The notes: generated by a model not told the origin, from the sequence alone. Counted from the stretch's first letter, positions 50,696-59,913 are shown. The stretch: DNA of 64,000 nt from Clostridiales bacterium (GCA_023663185.1 JAMPHY010000001.1:559926-623925), one strand, 5' to 3'. Made by a program: numbers and translations.

Positions 50696-51289
50696 TTAAC
50701 TTTCTGATACAGCTTCCGTAATCACGGTTTTAGCATCAATCATCTCCGGCGCCTCGCCCGAAGCTTCCGCATTCTCCGCCACTTCTTTTGGATCATCGTA
50801 TTCCTTCTCTTCTTCATCACCCCAAAGAGAATCATACTCTTCTTTTTCCTGCTGCCGAACCATTGCGCCGATACTTTTCGCCATCTGATAAAGTTCATAG
50901 TCAAACTCCATCAGCTTCTTTTCATCAGAAGCAGGAACGATTCCGCCTTTCATAAGGCGGCGGGCAACTTCCATCAGTTTTCCCATCTCTACCCCATATT
51001 CTTTTGCCGCATCCGCCTGCTGTTCCGCCACAGTTGCATTCCAGTATGCACCGTACTGTTCAGCTAATTCATCAAGATAATCCTGATACTTATCCTGCTG
51101 GCTGTTCAGCGCATCTAAAGACAATTCCAATACCGCCGCTTCTTTTCCAAACTGGTCCTTCATATCTTTATCAGACGATGCCTCCATCTTTGAACGTGTG
51201 TCATTCAACTGCTTTGACAAAGTTGCCTTCTGCGTCTGATATGCCTGTATCTGTTCCCTGTAAATTTGCTGTGCTTCACCTATTTTCAT
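50696..51289 (-). CDS. hypothetical coiled-coil protein (197 aa)
   Basis: An Ala/Gln/Glu/Lys-rich, predicted helical protein: MKIGEAQQIYREQIQAYQTQ ... SLDALNSQQDKYQDYLDELA ... GKLMEVARRLMKGGIVPASD, ending in an acidic tail. There is no signal peptide or membrane helix. The 'KGGIVPASDEKKLMEFDYEL' region resembles uncharacterised Lachnospiraceae proteins. Function unknown; it is a single-gene unit between tRNA clusters. Confidence 0.75.
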   Translation of the reverse strand: MKIGEAQQIYREQIQAYQTQKATLSKQLNDTRSKMEASSDKDMKDQFGKEAAVLELSLDALNSQQDKYQDYLDELAEQYGAYWNATVAEQQADAAKEYGVEMGKLMEVARRLMKGGIVPASDEKKLMEFDYELYQMAKSIGAMVRQQEKEEYDSLWGDEEEKEYDDPKEVAENAEASGEAPEMIDAKTVITEAVSES

Positions 51290-51413
51290 AATTGTACCGT
51301 CCCTGTATTTTTTTAGATACTTCCATGTATCTATATTCTATATCGTCTTATTTTCATAAAAATATAGTGGGAAACAGATATGGAAAAATATAAAAGTCAA
51401 AACAAGGGAGATA

Positions 51414-51518
51414 TTAAAGAGGGCTATACCATATATCGTGGTCTCCCTTACCCCGTCGTATAAAAGTGCATTCGTTCTGCGAAAGGATTTTACGAACTTT
51501 CTTCTCATATTCCGCCAT
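51414..51518 (-). pseudogene. truncated hicA toxin gene
   Basis: A 34-residue product (MAEYEKKVRKILSQNECTFI, then RRGKGDHDIWYSPL) starts at the hicB stop codon (TAATG). It matches the first half of HicA up to the GKGDHxIW motif, including the catalytic-type His, but then stops. About 25-30 C-terminal residues are missing. It is probably an inactive remnant. Confidence 0.7.
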
Positions 51519-51736
51519 TATAAAATTATCCTTTCATGCCGTTCGGATTTAAAAGTTACAGAAAATGGTTTTATTTCAGAAGAATTTAATTCAAGCAGTT
51601 CAGGTATAGCAAACCGCGTCCGCTCCAAGAGAGCATCAAATGAACCGGATTCAAGCACAAGTCCGGGAATATCTTTACTTGTGGCAATCCACACACCAGC
51701 TTCATTATCCCATGTAAAAGTGATAACATATTCCAT
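51518..51736 (-). CDS. HicB-like antitoxin (DUF1902 type)
   Basis: 72 residues: MEYVITFTWDNEAGVWIATS, KDIPGLVLESGSFDALLERT RFAIPELL. This is the partial-RNase-H fold of HicB antitoxins, without the C-terminal DNA-binding part. It precedes a truncated hicA and overlaps it by 1 nt, the reverse of the classic hicAB order but common in Clostridia. Confidence 0.8.
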   Translation of the reverse strand: MEYVITFTWDNEAGVWIATSKDIPGLVLESGSFDALLERTRFAIPELLELNSSEIKPFSVTFKSERHERIIL

Positions 51737-51839
51737 AGCGTATACCTCCTATATGTGAATATTATTGAATACCTAATAAATATTATTCTATTTTAGAAAT
51801 AGATTGTAACAAAACAATTAACAAAAGTCAAAAAAATAG

Positions 51840-51868
51840 TTGACAGACCAAAATCCATATTATATAAT
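51840..51868 (+). promoter_or_regulatory. promoter of the Pro-Gly tRNA pair
   Basis: TTGACA (51840-51845), 17 nt, TATAAT (51863-51868): a perfect consensus promoter 36 bp before tRNA-Pro. Confidence 0.85.
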
Positions 51869-51904
51869 ATGATTTGCGTTGTTGCTAGTGAAGGCATTGC
51901 GTAC

Positions 51905-51979
51905 CGGGGTGTGGCTCAGCTTGGCTAGAGCGCCTGGTTTGGGACCAGGAGGTCGCAGGTTCGAATCCTGTCACCCCGA
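51905..51979 (+). tRNA. tRNA-Pro (UGG)
   Basis: Acceptor CGGGGTG/CACCCCG, anticodon stem CCTGG/CCAGG with loop TTTGGGA (anticodon TGG), T-arm GCAGGTTCGAATCCTGT. Confidence 0.95.
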
Positions 51980-52008
51980 CTGGTACTATAAAATGAATAA
52001 TTATTTAT

Positions 52009-52079
52009 GCAGGTGTAGTTCAATGGTAGAACACCAGCCTTCCAAGCTGGATACGTGGGTTCGATTCCCATCACCTGCT
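52009..52079 (+). tRNA. tRNA-Gly (UCC)
   Basis: Acceptor GCAGGTG/CACCTGC, anticodon stem CCAGC/GCTGG with loop CTTCCAA (anticodon TCC), T-arm GTGGGTTCGATTCCCAT. Confidence 0.95.
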
Positions 52080-52153
52080 TTTTTAATGTTTTCATTATAA
52101 AGGCGGCAGCAACCCGCCTTTATCTCACCTATTACCTCATTATCATACCTAAC

Positions 52154-52633
52154 TTACAGATAATTGACCGTGTAATGCGCCTTTCCTTCTCGGTCTATAT
52201 CCATTATGATATATGAAGGGCGTTTTCCGTCCTGTCTCGGATAACTTAAGCTGCCGGGATTTATCAGGGTTAAATCCGACTCTATATCAACGACCGGTCT
52301 ATGCGTATGTCCGCACATCACTATATCTACGCCCCTGTCTCTTGCTTCCTGTTTGATGATTTCATAATTCATATATACATAATAATTATGTCCGTGCGTG
52401 AGCCACACTTTATAGTTTCCTATCATAAACTCTTCTTCTTTAGGAATATTGGACCAGAAATCATTATTTCCCTGAACCATATGCACCGGACAGCCCGCCG
52501 CGTCTGCAATTAAATCCTCGCTGCCCTCCACGTCTCCGCAATGCACTACCATATCGACAGGCTCAACCCTATGTATTACTTCATAAAAATTTGCATTATG
52601 GCGATGCGTATCGCTTACAATAAGTATTTTCAT
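52154..52633 (-). CDS. YfcE/MJ0936-type metallophosphoesterase
   Basis: 159 residues with the compact phosphodiesterase motif series: ILIVSDTHRHNANFYEVI, MVVHCGDVEGSEDLI, VQGNNDFW, WLTHGHNYYVY and IVMCGHTHRPVVDI, ending NPGSLSYPR. Family members hydrolyse small phosphodiesters with two metals. It begins 10 nt after rdgB ends; this pairing is common in Firmicutes. Confidence 0.93.
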   Translation of the reverse strand: MKILIVSDTHRHNANFYEVIHRVEPVDMVVHCGDVEGSEDLIADAAGCPVHMVQGNNDFWSNIPKEEEFMIGNYKVWLTHGHNYYVYMNYEIIKQEARDRGVDIVMCGHTHRPVVDIESDLTLINPGSLSYPRQDGKRPSYIIMDIDREGKAHYTVNYL

Positions 52634-52643
52634 AAGCCACCTG

Positions 52644-53252
52644 CTATATTATTTTCTCCAGTTTTTCTTTCATGGCTCTTAATGCCCTTCCCCTATGGCT
52701 GATGGCGTTTTTCTCTTCTTCGCTCAGTTCAGCGCAGGTACAGTTGCGCTCCGGCAGATAAAGAATCGGATCAAAGCCGAAGCCTTTTTCCCCTTTAGGC
52801 TCGTAGGCAATCCTTCCTTCTATAACGCCGTGTGCGGTAAGCAGTTGTCCGTCCGGCATAACGGTTGCAATCGCGCAGACGAATCTCGCGCTTCTTTTCT
52901 CGTCTTTAACGCCGTCAAGACGCTCTATGAGATTGGCGTTTTTGATATCATATGGCGTATCTTCGCCCATATAACGCGCGGAATAAATCCCCGGCTCCTT
53001 ATTCAGATAATCTACTTCCAGTCCCGAATCATCAGCCATTACGATATGCTCAGTCTTGGCGGCTACTGCTTTTGCCTTGATAATGGCGTTTTCTTCAAAC
53101 GTCGTTCCGTCCTCAACGATATCTATATCTATGCCCGCCTCTTTCATCGACAAAACTTCTACGTCCATATCGCTTAAAATCTGGCGGATTTCACGCATTT
53201 TTCCCTGATTTCCCGTCGCAAATATAATTGTCTTTCGCATATTACTGTTCAT
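52644..53252 (-). CDS. rdgB: non-canonical purine NTP pyrophosphatase (RdgB/HAM1)
   Basis: About 202 residues. It removes ITP, dITP and XTP from the nucleotide pool. Motifs: IFATGNQGKMREIRQIL at the N-terminus, MADDSGLEVDYLNKEPGIYS, GEKGFGFDPILYLPE and ISHRGRALRAM. The start is at 53252 (GGAGG very close) or at 53240 (MRKTIIF). It overlaps the end of the amidase-like gene. Confidence 0.95.
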   Translation of the reverse strand: MNSNMRKTIIFATGNQGKMREIRQILSDMDVEVLSMKEAGIDIDIVEDGTTFEENAIIKAKAVAAKTEHIVMADDSGLEVDYLNKEPGIYSARYMGEDTPYDIKNANLIERLDGVKDEKRSARFVCAIATVMPDGQLLTAHGVIEGRIAYEPKGEKGFGFDPILYLPERNCTCAELSEEEKNAISHRGRALRAMKEKLEKII

Positions 53253-54327
53253 ACGCCTCCATAATTGCCAGATAGATTCCCTCTGCAATCTTATCTATAT
53301 AATCATCTCTGCCAAGCAGAATCGCTTCCTGACCGTTGCTGATATAGCCTACCCTGATTGAAGCCGCCGGAACCGTCGCCCTATTTATAACCACGTCTTC
53401 ATCTGTAGAGTCAACAAGCCCGTTAGCCTTGCCACTAATCTGTGTCGCTACATTTCTCTCAAGTAAATCCGCAAGCTCAGGGCTGCCAAAGCCGGGAATA
53501 AAAAACTTGCCGTTATACACAGCTTCCGTTCCGTATATTTTGGTATCCTCGTTTGCATTGACTTCTATCCTAATCATTAAATCCGCCTTAACCGTATTGG
53601 TAAGGTCGATACGGTTTTCATCGGAAGGATTGCTATCGTCCATTCTGGTATAATATACCTTGATATCGGTCTTGTCCAGTTTTTCTTTCAGGGCGCGGGC
53701 GATATCAAGCGTCACGTCTTTGCCCTCCAAATCTCCTGAAACTGCTCCTGTAACATCTCCGCCATACGCCGGATCAATAACGACAATCCTGTCATATGCT
53801 TCTTTTGGCGATATAAAATCCACATACAGCTTACCGTCTTCAAAAATACTATGGTATTCATATATGTCGTTTAATTTGAATTTCAGCCAGAAGGTCCCGT
53901 CCGTGTTTTCAAAGTACCCTTCCGACACGGCTTCCCTGTTGCCGTATACACCCTGAGTACGATAGAAGCTTTCAAAATCCGCTTCCTCTGTTCCCTGTCT
54001 TATGCTTACCCAGAGTTCTTTATCCATATAATGATTTTCTATCATAACGCTTTCCGCTCTAACGCTCTCATGAAGCGGAATGCAGAAGTAGTTCATTTCC
54101 TGAGTATTATGCTCAAAAATAATACTGTTTGTGTCTTTAAGAATTTCTGCTTTTTTATCTTCTTCCTCTTGTATAGCGGTTTCGGTAGACTGCACCACAT
54201 CAACTGGTATCTGCTCTTCTATCTCCACAACTTTATTTGCCGAATAATAGAATATTACCGCAAACACACAGACTGCAAACAATGCCGTATATACCGCCGT
54301 TATTTTCATAAGCTGATTTTGCTGCAT
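53242..54327 (-). CDS. N-acetylmuramoyl-L-alanine amidase-like protein lacking zinc ligands
   Basis: 361 residues: one N-terminal membrane anchor (ITAVYTALFAVCVFAVIFYY), a linker and AMIN-like region, then a C-terminal Amidase_3 domain (VVIDPAYGGDVTGAVSGDLE ... ATVPAASIRVGYISN). The normal zinc ligands are changed: DPGHGG reads DPAYGG, the Glu before KDV is Gly, SIHxN reads RIEVN, and the catalytic Glu of VEVGFISN is Arg. The fold is kept but catalysis is unlikely. AGGAG precedes the start. Confidence 0.82.
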   Translation of the reverse strand: MQQNQLMKITAVYTALFAVCVFAVIFYYSANKVVEIEEQIPVDVVQSTETAIQEEEDKKAEILKDTNSIIFEHNTQEMNYFCIPLHESVRAESVMIENHYMDKELWVSIRQGTEEADFESFYRTQGVYGNREAVSEGYFENTDGTFWLKFKLNDIYEYHSIFEDGKLYVDFISPKEAYDRIVVIDPAYGGDVTGAVSGDLEGKDVTLDIARALKEKLDKTDIKVYYTRMDDSNPSDENRIDLTNTVKADLMIRIEVNANEDTKIYGTEAVYNGKFFIPGFGSPELADLLERNVATQISGKANGLVDSTDEDVVINRATVPAASIRVGYISNGQEAILLGRDDYIDKIAEGIYLAIMEAYEQ

Positions 54328-54365
54328 CTTGACTCCTATACCGCCTTTGGCGGCTTACCTTTTCT

Positions 54366-55529
54366 TTATGCCATGCGTGGTCCGTTGTCACGCTTCGGTG
54401 GCTTCGGTCCCATAAACTGATAAAAATATGTTTTCATCATTCCGTTATATATTTTTCGGTTTTTATCTGCTTTTCTTCCTATATATTGCTCCGCCTGCTC
54501 ATATGCCGAAATCACATACATGGACCAGTCGTTTAACGCCTTATAACGTTCTCCGAGCGTGCAGTAAAGCTGCGGCAGATTTTCTTTTTCTTCAAGGCGT
54601 TCTCCATATGGCGGATTGGTAATGATAAAACCGTACTTCTTCGGGTGGCTTAATTCTTCCACGCTTCTTCTTTGGAAATGTATGAGCTTGTCTACGCCTG
54701 CCATCTTCGCGTTCTCTCTGGCGATAGATACCATCTTATCATCAATATCATACCCTTGAATATCGGTTTCAATATCTAAATTCACCATAGAAGCCGCTTC
54801 TTCTTGGGCAAGCTCCCACAGTTTAGCGTCTATAACATTATCCCATTCCTGTGCAATAAAGCTTCGCCTTGCTCCCGGCGCCATTCCCGCCGCCATCATA
54901 GCTGCCTCAATCGGAAAAGTGCCGCTTCCGCAAAACGGATCTACCAAAATCCTACCGCTTCTCCACGGAGTCAGCATAATCAGCGCCGCGGCAAGATTTT
55001 CCGCAATGGGCGCCTTTGCCGTAAGTTTCCTATATCCGCGCTTATGAAGGGATTCTCCGGTAGTATCGAGTCCCACCACGACTTCGTCCTTCATAAGAAA
55101 CACCCTGACCGGATAAGAAGCGCCGTCTTCTGTGAACCACTCTTTATGATAAACGGATTTAAGGCGTTCTACCATCGCTTTTTTCATGATGGACTGAATA
55201 TCCGAGGGGCTGAAAAGCTTACTCTTGATACTTGCCGCCTTTGCAACCCAGAACTTGCCATCCTCGAGAATATATTTTTCCCAGCATAGCTTCTTCGTCT
55301 CCTGAAAAAGCTCTTCAAAAGTCTCTGCGTGGAAGCTTCCTATCTTAATCAGTATTCTCTCCGCCGTGCGCAGAAAAATATTCGCACGACAAAGCGCAGC
55401 CACATCTCCCACAAAGGTCACGCGCCCGTCTTCGACTGAGGATATCTCATAGCCTAAATCTGTAATTTCTCTTTTCAGCACCGCTTCCAATCCAAAGTGG
55501 CAGGGTGCAATATATGTCATTTTTTCCAT
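54366..55529 (-). CDS. THUMP-domain rRNA (guanine-N2)-methyltransferase, RlmL/YpsC type
   Basis: About 387 residues. It begins MEKMTYIAPCHFGLEAVLKR, followed by a THUMP RNA-binding region, then a methyltransferase with the SAM motif LVDPFCGSGTFPIEAAMMAA and the catalytic IITNPPYGERLEEKENL. Relatives modify a guanine in 23S rRNA. The tail is rich in Pro/Lys. The start is set from the family; a few codons upstream are also open. Confidence 0.92.
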   Translation of the reverse strand: MEKMTYIAPCHFGLEAVLKREITDLGYEISSVEDGRVTFVGDVAALCRANIFLRTAERILIKIGSFHAETFEELFQETKKLCWEKYILEDGKFWVAKAASIKSKLFSPSDIQSIMKKAMVERLKSVYHKEWFTEDGASYPVRVFLMKDEVVVGLDTTGESLHKRGYRKLTAKAPIAENLAAALIMLTPWRSGRILVDPFCGSGTFPIEAAMMAAGMAPGARRSFIAQEWDNVIDAKLWELAQEEAASMVNLDIETDIQGYDIDDKMVSIARENAKMAGVDKLIHFQRRSVEELSHPKKYGFIITNPPYGERLEEKENLPQLYCTLGERYKALNDWSMYVISAYEQAEQYIGRKADKNRKIYNGMMKTYFYQFMGPKPPKRDNGPRMA

Positions 55530-55630
55530 AGACTTATTGTAAAGTCTCATTATCTTTCTGTCAATTATGAATTATATATGCTATAATGTGTGGGAACAGT
55601 AGTTTTTGAAAAGGGATATGGTAATTAATT

Positions 55631-56392
55631 ATGAAATTAGCAAAAGAATGGTATCTACAGGAAACAAAAGACAGCGAAGAAGAAAAACTGCATTCTTCGA
55701 TGAATGGAGAAAACGCTTTTTTTCACGCGGTCAGTGTAGGTGATATTGAGTTTGTGCGGAGAAATTATATGCGTCAGTGTTTCGGGGAAAATAGCGGTAT
55801 GGGGGTGCTCTCACGCAATCCGGTAACAAACTTAAAATATCATTTCGTAATTGCAGTTGCCATGATAACAAGAGTCTGCATAGCTTCAGGTATGGAAGCT
55901 GAACTCGCTTTCCGCCTAAGCGATTTCTATATTATTAAACTCGACAATTTGCATACGGTTCAGGAAGTGTCCGCTCTCCATGAACGTATGGCAATCGACT
56001 TTACGGAAAAAATGCGGCTGCACTCAGGGCAGCCCAGAATTTCTAAACCTGTCGCTGCGTGTATGGAATACGTCTATGTGCATATTAAAGAGCGCATCAC
56101 CATAGACGACCTTGCAGAGCACACCGGACTCTCTACCGGCTATTTGTCACGCCTTTTTAAAAAAGAAACCGGCATGTCCGTCAGCAGCTATATAAGGGCA
56201 AAGAAGATAGAAAAGGCAGAAAACCTTTTAAAATTCTGTGATTATAGTATGGTTGAAATCACGAATTACCTTTCCTTCTCTTCTCAAAGCCATTTTATAC
56301 AGTTATTTAAAAAGTACACGGGCATGACGCCTAAAAAGTACCGCAGCCTCTACTCTACATTCCCGACAGAGAATGCAGAGACAGAGTTTTAG
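55631..56392 (+). CDS. AraC-family transcriptional regulator
   Basis: 253 residues. The C-terminal ~100 form the two-HTH DNA-binding domain: RITIDDLAEHTGLSTGYLSR LFKKETGMSVSSYI and YLSFSSQSHFIQLFKKYTGM TPKKYR. The N-terminal ~150 have no recognised sugar-binding fold. It converges on a GH94 gene whose promoter has tandem palindromic repeats, so it may activate the phosphorylase genes. Confidence 0.9.
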   Translation: MKLAKEWYLQETKDSEEEKLHSSMNGENAFFHAVSVGDIEFVRRNYMRQCFGENSGMGVLSRNPVTNLKYHFVIAVAMITRVCIASGMEAELAFRLSDFYIIKLDNLHTVQEVSALHERMAIDFTEKMRLHSGQPRISKPVAACMEYVYVHIKERITIDDLAEHTGLSTGYLSRLFKKETGMSVSSYIRAKKIEKAENLLKFCDYSMVEITNYLSFSSQSHFIQLFKKYTGMTPKKYRSLYSTFPTENAETEF

Positions 56393-56418
56393 ACCGCTTA
56401 CAGTGCTTCACGCTTTAA

Positions 56419-58836
56419 TCATGACATAATCAATTCTACTTCCGTCTGCGCCGTCAACGCCTCATCAGGAATATAGTTTCCGTCCATCTTCTGTCCGTTT
56501 ACTATAAGCTCCTTGCAGCCGGACTCTGCATGTCCGGGATTCTTTACTACAATGTGCAGGTGCTTGCCCCTGAAATCTTTCTCTATTTCCAGTAAATCCC
56601 ACTCTTTAGGAATGGAAGGCGCTACCTTAAGTCCATAGAAGTCGGGGCGCATACCCAGTATACCTTCTACACAGCCTACCATAACGGTAGACGCTGTGCC
56701 GGTAAGCCAATGCACATGTGAGCGTCCGAAGTTCGGGCTGTTCTTTCCTTCCGTAAACTGTCCGTAGCAATATGGCTCAAGCTTACGTACTTCCGCCCTG
56801 TCGTTCTGTGCCGCCGGAACATTTTCCATAAAGTATTTAAACGCGCGCTCGCCATGTCCGCGCAGCGCTTCCGCTAAGATTATCCAGCCCTGCGACTGCG
56901 AGAAAATACCGCCGTTTTCTTTAGTTCCTTCATTAAATATTGCTGCAAGCGCTCCGTTGAACGGATATTTATGATATGGCGGATCCATAAGGACTGCGCC
57001 GTATTCGGTATTTAATCTCTCATATGCGGTATTCAGCGCAGCGTCAGCCTGCTCATCGCTTGCAAAACCGCTGATTACAGACCAGCTCTGCGGATTCAGC
57101 CAGATATTCGCTTCCATGTCGGTGCGCTTGCCGATTACGCCGCCCGTCTCCATAAATCCACGGATAAACCTGTCTTCGTCCCAGCACAAATCCCCTATAA
57201 TCTTGCCGAGTTTCTCCTGACTTTCATCAAGATATTTAATGTATTCTTTATCGTTCTTATACTCTGCAAATTCTTTTAAAATAGTCATTGCAAGATAAAA
57301 TTGCAACGCTACGAAAGTAGATTCTCCGTCCTTGCCAAGTCTCAAACAGTCGTTCCAGTCGGCGTACAGTCCGGCGGGCATACCGTGCGGTCCAAGATGA
57401 TTCATGGAGAAATCTATCGCGCGCTGTAAATGCTCATATACAGTACCCTCGTCCTTATTGGCAAAAGGAATCACTTCGTCTACAAATGAAAGATTTCCCG
57501 ATTCCGCGATGTATTTATATACCGTAGGGAACAGCCACAGCGCGTCGTCAGCGCGGTATGCGGGGTGTCCCGTTTCCTGTACATAGGAAGGATCGTCGGG
57601 CGTATTCTCATGTCCCGGATTATGCGTGTACTTAACCAGCGGAAGTCCGCCGCCGTTATCTACCTGCGCCGAAAGCATGAAGCGAATCTTGTCCACCGCC
57701 ATTTCAGGCGCTAAATGGATTATGCCCTGAATGTCCTGTACGGTATCGCGGTAGCCGTAGCCGTTTCTTAAACCGCAGTAAATAAGGGACGCCGCGCGCG
57801 ACCAGATAAATGTCATAAAGCAGTTATAGGCGTTCCATGTATTAATCATCGTGTTGAACTCTTTGCTGGGAGTCTTTACTTGGAAATGGGAAAGTTTTCC
57901 ATGCCAGTATGATATCAACTTATCAAGTTCTTTTTCACAAGTCTCCTTAGGCTCGACGTAGCGTTTCAGAATGCTTTCCGCCTCCGCGTCGCTCTTCATT
58001 CCCAGAACAAAAGCGATAGTCTTAGTTTCTCCCGGTGCCAGAGTAACTACCGTAGCAAGCGCGCCGCAGCCGTTTGTATTATAATTAAGGGTTCCGTCAA
58101 GTTTTCCATTAACAACTCCGTCCGGATTGCCATAACCATGATAACGTCCTATAAATGTCTCTTTGTCGCCGCAGTATGAAGAAACCTCTGCGCCCGTCAT
58201 TCCGAAAAATCTTTCAGTCATGTGGTTGCCGTGTCCTACTTCATGACCTTTCTCAACCTCTTCGAGATTACCGTTAATAGTCTGACGGATTCTGTTGCCG
58301 CGAAACTCCGTTGCGGTAATAAACTGCGTATACTGCAAGTTTACCTGATCCTGTTCATAATTGTTCTCGTTGGTAAATTCCGCATAGCCCGTAACAGTCA
58401 GGCTTCTTTCTTTATCCGACTGATTAGTCAGGCTTAAACGCCACACCTCATAGGTCTCGTCAAGCGGAACATAATATAATGCTTCAGAATGGATATCGCT
58501 ATAGCAAGCCTTCATTTTGGTATACGCTGTACCGTGACGACATTCGCTCTTATAGGATTCAAGATCCTTTCCTACCGGCTGCCACGAAGCAGACCAATAA
58601 TCCCGACTATCATTATCTCGTATGTAAATATACCGTCCCGGCTGGTCGAAGGCGTTAAATACATACCTTAAAATTCTTCCGTTTGCGCCGGATTTTGCGA
58701 AGCTGTATCCGCCCGCATTGTTGGAAATGATTGCGCCATACTCAGGTGAACCGAGATAATTCGCCCACGGAGCCGGCGTGTCGGGTTTGGTAATCACATA
58801 TTCCCGCTTTTCATCATCAAAAAAACCATACTGCAT
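56419..58836 (-). CDS. GH94 glycoside phosphorylase (cellobiose/cellodextrin type)
   Basis: About 805 residues. It starts MQYGFFDDEKREYVITKPDT, has the GH94 beta-sandwich region (YIYIRDNDSRDYWSASWQPV), the substrate loop NGYGYRDTVQDIQGI and the general-acid Asp in YADWNDCLRLG. Phosphate-binding and C-terminal landmarks include GGIFSQSQGWIILAEA and HWLTGTAS. Family members split beta-glucosides with phosphate to glucose-1-phosphate. It differs from the second copy at many subsite positions, so a different chain length or linkage is likely. Start at 58836 has AGGAGG 9 nt upstream. Confidence 0.9.
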   Translation of the reverse strand: MQYGFFDDEKREYVITKPDTPAPWANYLGSPEYGAIISNNAGGYSFAKSGANGRILRYVFNAFDQPGRYIYIRDNDSRDYWSASWQPVGKDLESYKSECRHGTAYTKMKACYSDIHSEALYYVPLDETYEVWRLSLTNQSDKERSLTVTGYAEFTNENNYEQDQVNLQYTQFITATEFRGNRIRQTINGNLEEVEKGHEVGHGNHMTERFFGMTGAEVSSYCGDKETFIGRYHGYGNPDGVVNGKLDGTLNYNTNGCGALATVVTLAPGETKTIAFVLGMKSDAEAESILKRYVEPKETCEKELDKLISYWHGKLSHFQVKTPSKEFNTMINTWNAYNCFMTFIWSRAASLIYCGLRNGYGYRDTVQDIQGIIHLAPEMAVDKIRFMLSAQVDNGGGLPLVKYTHNPGHENTPDDPSYVQETGHPAYRADDALWLFPTVYKYIAESGNLSFVDEVIPFANKDEGTVYEHLQRAIDFSMNHLGPHGMPAGLYADWNDCLRLGKDGESTFVALQFYLAMTILKEFAEYKNDKEYIKYLDESQEKLGKIIGDLCWDEDRFIRGFMETGGVIGKRTDMEANIWLNPQSWSVISGFASDEQADAALNTAYERLNTEYGAVLMDPPYHKYPFNGALAAIFNEGTKENGGIFSQSQGWIILAEALRGHGERAFKYFMENVPAAQNDRAEVRKLEPYCYGQFTEGKNSPNFGRSHVHWLTGTASTVMVGCVEGILGMRPDFYGLKVAPSIPKEWDLLEIEKDFRGKHLHIVVKNPGHAESGCKELIVNGQKMDGNYIPDEALTAQTEVELIMS

Positions 58837-58922
58837 ATCCATTCTCCTCCTAAAAAATATAATCTGAATTACTGCGTCTTAAACACAGTATATAAATGTT
58901 ACTTTAAAACCATATAAAGAAA

Positions 58923-58958
58923 TATCAAATTCATGATAAAAATATCAAATTTATGATA
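58923..58958 (-). promoter_or_regulatory. tandem operator-like repeats before the GH94 gene
   Basis: TATCAAATTCATGATA (58923-58938) and TATCAAATTTATGATA (58943-58958), each with TATCA/TGATA symmetry, exactly 20 bp apart. They lie upstream of a promoter with TATACT at 58887-58892 and a poor -35, as expected for an activator site. Confidence 0.65.
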
Positions 58959-59014
58959 TAGGAATAAAAAGCTGAGACAACGCGGAAATGCCTGAATAAA
59001 TCTATGTAAAAAAG

Positions 59015-59036
59015 GGCACAACCGAATGGTCATGCC
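59015..59036 (-). terminator. terminator of the small Asn/Gln-rich gene
   Basis: On the minus strand GGCATGACC, ATTC, GGTTGTGCC (with two G.U pairs), then CTTTTTT. Confidence 0.65.
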
Positions 59037-59045
59037 GCTTTTATT

Positions 59046-59201
59046 TTAGTAGTTGTTATTCTTCTGGCTGTCCTGAGCATTGCTGCTGGAGCTGTTCTTT
59101 GAATTATTCTTCTGGTTGTTGTTCTGAGAATTCTGATTGTTGCAGTTGTTAGCCTTGTCCTGCTGTTTTTCATTGTTCTGGTTATAATCATTCTTAGACA
59201 T
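59046..59201 (-). CDS. very small Asn/Gln/Ser-rich protein (51 aa)
   Basis: MSKNDYNQNNEKQQDKANNC, then NNQNSQNNNQKNNSKNSSSN and a polar end. About two-thirds of residues are N, Q, S or K; one Cys at position 20. It has a strong ribosome binding site (AGGAGG) and a terminator right behind it, so it is a real gene. It resembles polar disordered proteins such as small spore proteins in composition only. Confidence 0.75.
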   Translation of the reverse strand: MSKNDYNQNNEKQQDKANNCNNQNSQNNNQKNNSKNSSSSNAQDSQKNNNY

Positions 59202-59299
59202 CCTGTATACCTCCTGATTGATTTTTGTTACAGAAATAGTATGACAGGATTCTATTAAAAGTATTCATAACAAATATGGTACTTTAGTACTATTTTTTG

Positions 59300-59764
59300 T
59301 CATTTCGTTCCATTTAGTACATTTTGAATAAGCTTTATAACAAGAATTGCGACTAGCGCTACGATAATTACCGGTAAAAACGCCGATATAAGCGATGTAA
59401 CAAAACCAATTACAATTACTACAAGAACCGTAACAATAATCATTACCAGCCAGCCGGGAAGATGTAAGCCGTATTCAAATCTTACGTTGTTCTTGTGCTG
59501 CGCTCTGTCATCAGTAACTACTTCTTCATCATATTCCCTATTAGAGCCGTAGCTTTCCCCGCTGTGCTTATTTGCCTCTATTATACTTTTTGCTAACAGT
59601 CTTGGATCCCCAAGCTGCCCTAACACATCAGCCTCGGACCTGCCTTTTCTCATTTCAGTCTCAATGTAATCCTGATAGTAGCGCATATTATCCGCCACCT
59701 GATTACTGTTTAGTCCTCCGGCGAGCGCACGCTGTAATTTTTCCAAAAAAGTTATTTTATCCAT
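59300..59764 (-). CDS. HAAS/DUF1700-type membrane protein
   Basis: 154 residues. The N-terminal helical domain (KITFLEKLQRALAGGLNSNQ ... YYQDYIETEMRKGRSEADVL, GQLGDPRLLAKSIIE) is the HAAS domain, often linked to PadR regulators or stress sensing. Two hydrophobic helices follow (GWLVMIIVTVLVVIVIGFVT; FLPVIIVALVAILVIKLI). No PadR gene is adjacent here. It is a single-gene unit. Confidence 0.78.
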   Translation of the reverse strand: MDKITFLEKLQRALAGGLNSNQVADNMRYYQDYIETEMRKGRSEADVLGQLGDPRLLAKSIIEANKHSGESYGSNREYDEEVVTDDRAQHKNNVRFEYGLHLPGWLVMIIVTVLVVIVIGFVTSLISAFLPVIIVALVAILVIKLIQNVLNGTK

Positions 59765-59913
59765 ATTATGTGCCTCTTTATTTTCCTGCTTCGCAGCCGC
59801 TTGTTTTTCTTTGGCGGCAATTATTTTGCGGTAATTAGATTATAACATACTCACTTCATTTTTACCATGATAGTATTCTTAAATTTCTATTAATAACCGG
59901 CAGCAGATTATTA

